DNA from: Sphingomonas sp. So64.6b
GTDB taxonomy: Bacteria; Pseudomonadota; Alphaproteobacteria; Sphingomonadales; Sphingomonadaceae
Direction of reading: 5' to 3'
NCBI RefSeq assembly: GCF_014171475.1
Contig: NZ_CP048817.1
Coordinates: 4,618,501-4,682,500 of the forward strand
Length of the DNA stretch: 64,000 bases
Part shown: piece by piece, positions 60,980 through 64,000 of the stretch
Position numbering within the stretch: position 1 is the stretch's first letter
Layout of the letters: every line of letters starts with the position of its first letter
Notes under the pieces: generated by a model
The model's input: only the letters and a program-made list of their open reading frames with translations
Database searches by the model: none
Told to the model about the DNA's origin: nothing
Translations under genes and position numbers: made by a program

Positions 60980-62440
60980 TCAGTTCGTCGCGGGAGGATT
61001 CCATCCGCCACCCAGTGCGCGGAACGATGCCACCGCCCCGCGGCTCGCCGCGGCGCGTGCCTGGATCGCGCCATCGCGGGTCTCGAGCAGCCGGCGGTCC
61101 GCATCAAGCACTTCAATCAGACTGGCGACCCCGCCCTTATAGGCCGCAAACGAGGCGCTGCGTGCCCGAGTCAGAGATGTTTCGCCCTGCGCCAATGCTG
61201 TCGAGCGGGCCTCCTGCTGGACCAATGTCGAAAACGCATCCTCGACGTCCTGCGACGCGCGCAGCACCGTCAGGCGATAGGCGGCCAATGCCTCGGCATT
61301 GCGACCCTTGGCGGCCTTGATCTCGGCATCGACCCGGCCGAAATCGAACAGGCGCCAGCGTAAGCCGAAGATGCCATTGGCTTGTGTCGCGTTGCCGCCG
61401 AACAGGCCACCTGCTGCGGCCGTCGCCGTGCCGAGCAGGCCGCTGAGTGAGATTTTGGGGTAATATTCCGACATGGCGACGCCGATCCGCGCGTTTGACG
61501 CGGCCAGGGTTCGCTCGGCCGCGATGATATCGGGGCGACGACGAAGCAGCGCCGCCGGGCCTCCGGCAGTAGAAATCGCCGGCGGCGCGGGGATGGCGGC
61601 TGCGGCGATCAATTCTGGCCGCGTCGTGCCAGGCTGAACGCCAATCAGCACGTCGAGCGCGTTCATCGCGATGTCGAGTTCGTTCTGCAACGCCGGAATC
61701 GAGGCGCGTATCTGCGCCAGCGCGCCTTCTGCCTGTCTGACCTGAAGCTCCGCCGCGATCCCCTTGTCATATTGGAGAGCGATCAGATCGACGAGCCGTT
61801 GCTGCGTGCCGGTTTGTGCGCGCGCGACATCGAGCCGCGCTTGCAGCGTTCGGATCGCGATATATGTGTCCGCCGTTTGCGCCGCCACCGCAAGACGTGC
61901 GGCGACTGCGCCTGCGGCCGATGCCTGCCAATCCGCCCGCGCCGCATCGCGGGCTGCGTCACGCCCGCCAAACAGATCCAGCTCCCAGCTGGCGCCGAGG
62001 TTGAGTTCGTAGTTTTCGGTCGAACGCTGGAATTGGGGAAACGCGCTACCAATCCGCCCGATCGGCGTTTCGAGCGACTGATAGGTTTCGCCAGCCTGAC
62101 CGCTTACCTGACCGGACGGGAGCAGCGCGGCATTGGCATTCTTCAGCGCCGCGCGCGCCTGAACGACGCGGGCGCCGGCCTGTTGCAGGTCGAGATTCTG
62201 TGCGAGCGCCCGCTCGACAAGGCTGGTCAGCAGCGGATCGCCAAACGCGCGCCACCAATCGACCAGATCCGCCCTCCCGGCCGCCGTGCCCGATGCAGCC
62301 GGTCGCGCATCGACAGCCGCTGCGCCCATGAAAGCGGACGGCGCGGAGGATATGGGAGCCACATAGCGGGGGCCGACGGCACAACCCCCAATGAGGGTGA
62401 TGGTCGCCGCCAGCGGGGCTGCAGCGCGGAAATATCGCAT
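60980..62440 (-). CDS. RND efflux outer-membrane lipoprotein, NodT family
   Basis: 486 residues. A lipobox (ITLIGGC-A) ends the signal peptide. Two TolC-like repeats follow, with WWRAFGDPLLTSLVERALAQ, LNLGASWELDLFGG and LALSYQYDKG-like segments. It forms the outer-membrane channel of a tripartite RND pump. It is divergent from a TetR gene, and the membrane-fusion gene lies on the other side of that regulator. The inner-membrane pump is probably beyond the right edge. Confidence 0.93.
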   Translation of the reverse strand: MRYFRAAAPLAATITLIGGCAVGPRYVAPISSAPSAFMGAAAVDARPAASGTAAGRADLVDWWRAFGDPLLTSLVERALAQNLDLQQAGARVVQARAALKNANAALLPSGQVSGQAGETYQSLETPIGRIGSAFPQFQRSTENYELNLGASWELDLFGGRDAARDAARADWQASAAGAVAARLAVAAQTADTYIAIRTLQARLDVARAQTGTQQRLVDLIALQYDKGIAAELQVRQAEGALAQIRASIPALQNELDIAMNALDVLIGVQPGTTRPELIAAAAIPAPPAISTAGGPAALLRRRPDIIAAERTLAASNARIGVAMSEYYPKISLSGLLGTATAAAGGLFGGNATQANGIFGLRWRLFDFGRVDAEIKAAKGRNAEALAAYRLTVLRASQDVEDAFSTLVQQEARSTALAQGETSLTRARSASFAAYKGGVASLIEVLDADRRLLETRDGAIQARAAASRGAVASFRALGGGWNPPATN

Positions 62441-62531
62441 GTTCGGCCTTCCATCACATGATCCGTGATGTAACTAGTAATCATTATGGTCACTATTTGT
62501 CAATCCTGTGGATAGCGGTTATGGAGCGTGC

Positions 62532-63149
62532 ATGACCGATGCCCCAGCCCAATCGCCCGCCACCCGCGGGCCTGCCGAACATGCCGTGCGCGACCAGATC
62601 GTCGAGGCTGCCAAAGAATGTTTCGCGCATTACGGATATGGCAAGACGACGGTGTCCGACCTGGCGCGGGAAGTCGGGTTTTCGAAGGCGTATATCTATC
62701 GCTTCTTCGAGTCGAAGCAGGCGATCGGCGAGGCGATCTGTAGCGCGCGGCTCGATCAGATCATCGCGGAGGCGCGCGCAGCGATCGACGAAGGCGGCAG
62801 CGCGACCGATCGATTTCGTCGTATGTTCAAGAGTGTTACCGCGTTGAGTATCGCGCTGTTCTTCGAAGATCGCAAAATCTTCGAGATTGCCGCCTTGTCA
62901 GCGGCGGAGCGATGGGGATCGACGCGAACCTATTTCCAGACACTGGAATCGATGCTGCTGGAGATCGTGAAGAACGGCCGCGAAACTGGCGAGTTCGAAC
63001 GCAAAACGCCGCTCGACGAAGTCTGCCGATCGATCCTTTATGCGATGACGCCGTTTATCGATCCGCTGCATCTGGAGCGTAATCTCGACTTGATGCCCGA
63101 CGCCCAAAATGAGGTGACGGGCCTCATTCTGCGGAGCCTCGCGCCGTAA
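62532..63149 (+). CDS. TetR/AcrR-family repressor of the efflux locus
   Basis: About 205 residues. An N-terminal TetR helix-turn-helix (AAKECFAHYGYGKTTVSDLA, then REVGFSKAYIYRFFESKQAI) is followed by a helical ligand domain ending in DAQNEVTGLILRSLA. GGAG lies before ATG 62532. With a divergent outer-membrane channel gene on one side and a membrane-fusion gene on the other, it is almost certainly their local regulator. Confidence 0.92.
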   Translation: MTDAPAQSPATRGPAEHAVRDQIVEAAKECFAHYGYGKTTVSDLAREVGFSKAYIYRFFESKQAIGEAICSARLDQIIAEARAAIDEGGSATDRFRRMFKSVTALSIALFFEDRKIFEIAALSAAERWGSTRTYFQTLESMLLEIVKNGRETGEFERKTPLDEVCRSILYAMTPFIDPLHLERNLDLMPDAQNEVTGLILRSLAP

Positions 63150-63165
63150 CCTCGACCAGATTACG

Positions 63166-63195
63166 CATGTGACCTATTGACAAATTGGTCACATG
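63166..63195. promoter_or_regulatory. Operator-like inverted repeat before the efflux gene
   Basis: CATGTGACC and GGTCACATG are perfect 9-bp arms around a 12-bp centre containing TTGACA, a likely -35 element. A GGTCAC half-site with a nearby TTGTCAAT recurs at 62489-62504 before the outer-membrane channel gene. This fits a TetR operator covering both promoters. Confidence 0.65.
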
Positions 63196-63231
63196 ACAAC
63201 AAAGGTTCCTTCTGCTTTGGAGGAACCGTGC

Positions 63232-64000
63232 GTGTCGAATCGGTATTGCAACCCTGTCCTGACCTTGCCCGCCCTGTTTGTGGTCGCCCTGTCGGGCTGC
63301 CATCATGCCGAGCCTGATCCGCGGACAAAACCGCCGCTGGTTCGCGTCGCGACCCCCATGGTGGCCAATGCCGCAACGCGTGAATTCACCGGCATCGTCG
63401 CGGCGCGGGTACAAAGCGATCTCGGTTTTCGTGTTGGCGGGAAAATTACCGAGCGGTTCGTCAATGCCGGGCAGGTGGTCCGCCGCGGTCAGCCACTGAT
63501 GAGCATAGACGGTACTGATCTCGCGCTTGCGACCCGCGCGTCGCAAGGGACGGTCGATGCAGCACGGGCGCGGGCGTTGCAGACTGCCGCCGACGAGAAG
63601 CGTTACCGCGATCTCGTCGGCGCGGGCGCGGTATCCGCCTCTGCCTACGACCAGGCCAAGGCAGCGGCGGATTCGGCGCGTGCGCAACTTGCAGCAGCAC
63701 AGGCGCAGGCGAACGTGGCGCGCAACGAAACGAACTACGGTGTTCTGCTGGCCGATGCGGACGGCACGGTCGTCGAAACGCTGGCGGAGCCCGGGCAGGT
63801 TGTCTCGGCCGGGCAGACCGTGGTGCGGGTGGCGCGGTCCGGGCCACGCGAGGCACTGGTGCAATTGCCCGAAACGCTGCGCCCGCCACTCGGGTCGGCC
63901 GCGCGCGCACGCACTTTCGACGGAGGAACCGGCAGCGCGACACTGCGCCAGCTCTCGGACTCCGCCAACCCCGCGTCGCGAACGTTCGAGGCGCGCTACG
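63232..64000 (+). CDS. RND efflux membrane-fusion lipoprotein (partial, runs off window)
   Basis: At least 256 residues, cut by the window end. GTG 63232 is seven bases after GGAGGA. The signal peptide ends in a lipobox (VVALSGC-H). Then comes FTGIVAARVQSDLGFRVGGK, IDGTDLAL, a helical hairpin of about 80 residues with ASAYDQAKAAADSARAQ, and VETLAEPGQVVSAGQTVVRV. This is the HlyD/AcrA-type periplasmic adaptor. It links an inner-membrane RND pump to the NodT-like channel. Confidence 0.9.
   Translation, partial: MSNRYCNPVLTLPALFVVALSGCHHAEPDPRTKPPLVRVATPMVANAATREFTGIVAARVQSDLGFRVGGKITERFVNAGQVVRRGQPLMSIDGTDLALATRASQGTVDAARARALQTAADEKRYRDLVGAGAVSASAYDQAKAAADSARAQLAAAQAQANVARNETNYGVLLADADGTVVETLAEPGQVVSAGQTVVRVARSGPREALVQLPETLRPPLGSAARARTFDGGTGSATLRQLSDSANPASRTFEARY

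Noticed and set aside
1..64000. CRISPR array, rRNA operon or insertion-sequence transposase
   Set aside because: No regularly spaced direct repeats, rRNA-like sequence or transposase-like protein was found in either strand.

Overview
The window looks like chromosomal DNA of a sphingomonad-type alphaproteobacterium, probably Sphingomonas or a close relative. This rests on the high GC, a Caulobacter-type TonB-dependent receptor, a NodT-family efflux lipoprotein, DUF6683, DUF6491 and DUF5681 proteins, and tightly overlapping ATGA/GTGA junctions. No rRNA, intact tRNA or CRISPR array was seen. The genus is inferred from protein character, not from a marker gene.

About 2.2-38.2 kb is dominated by a non-flagellar type III secretion system (T3SS). 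Two divergent operons share a 456-bp intergenic region at 24.0-24.5 kb. The leftward operon is sctU, a FliO-like gene, sctQ, sctR, a REPIN-like inverted repeat, sctS, sctT and a short LuxR-type regulator. The rightward operon is a lytic transglycosylase, sctV, sctC, sctD, an SctF-like needle, sctI, sctJ, an SctK-position protein, sctL, sctN, sctO and sctP. The secretin and the SctJ lipoprotein mark it as an injectisome. The FliO-like gene is unexpected there.

Around this core lie candidate secreted proteins: a 900-residue LysM protein, an M91/NleD-like metalloprotease, a LysM-amidase-lysozyme protein, two small unknowns, a 205-residue protein whose C-terminal end resembles the needle subunit, a GHSLGG lipase-like protein and an ankyrin protein. 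Six of the candidate genes have, 50-63 nt before their likely start codon, a dyad of the form TARTCG-N3-CGATTA. I see no such site before the two apparatus operons. I read this as an undescribed cis-element of an effector regulon. The outer LysM gene is separated from the rest by metabolic genes, a broken lysR and a possible attachment-site scar.

About 38.2-46.3 kb is ordinary envelope and peptidase content: an S9 peptidase with an FKBP-type isomerase, an M16 peptidase, an LprI-like protein with a lipoprotein, and an unknown gene with a partial second copy. About 46.4-52.5 kb looks like a small defence or conflict island. One cassette, visibly AT-richer, has a DUF6932 nucleotidyltransferase-like protein, an XRE-ImmA/IrrE protein and a Beta-family protein. 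The next has a two-TM membrane protein, a radical SAM enzyme and a convergent nucleoside 2-deoxyribosyltransferase-like protein.

About 52.5-64 kb holds a frameshifted DUF5681 gene, a DUF1345 membrane protein, a cyclase with an extra N-terminal domain, a DUF6491 exported protein, a TonB-dependent receptor followed by two tandem LecA-like exported proteins, and a TetR-controlled RND efflux locus whose membrane-fusion gene runs off the right edge.
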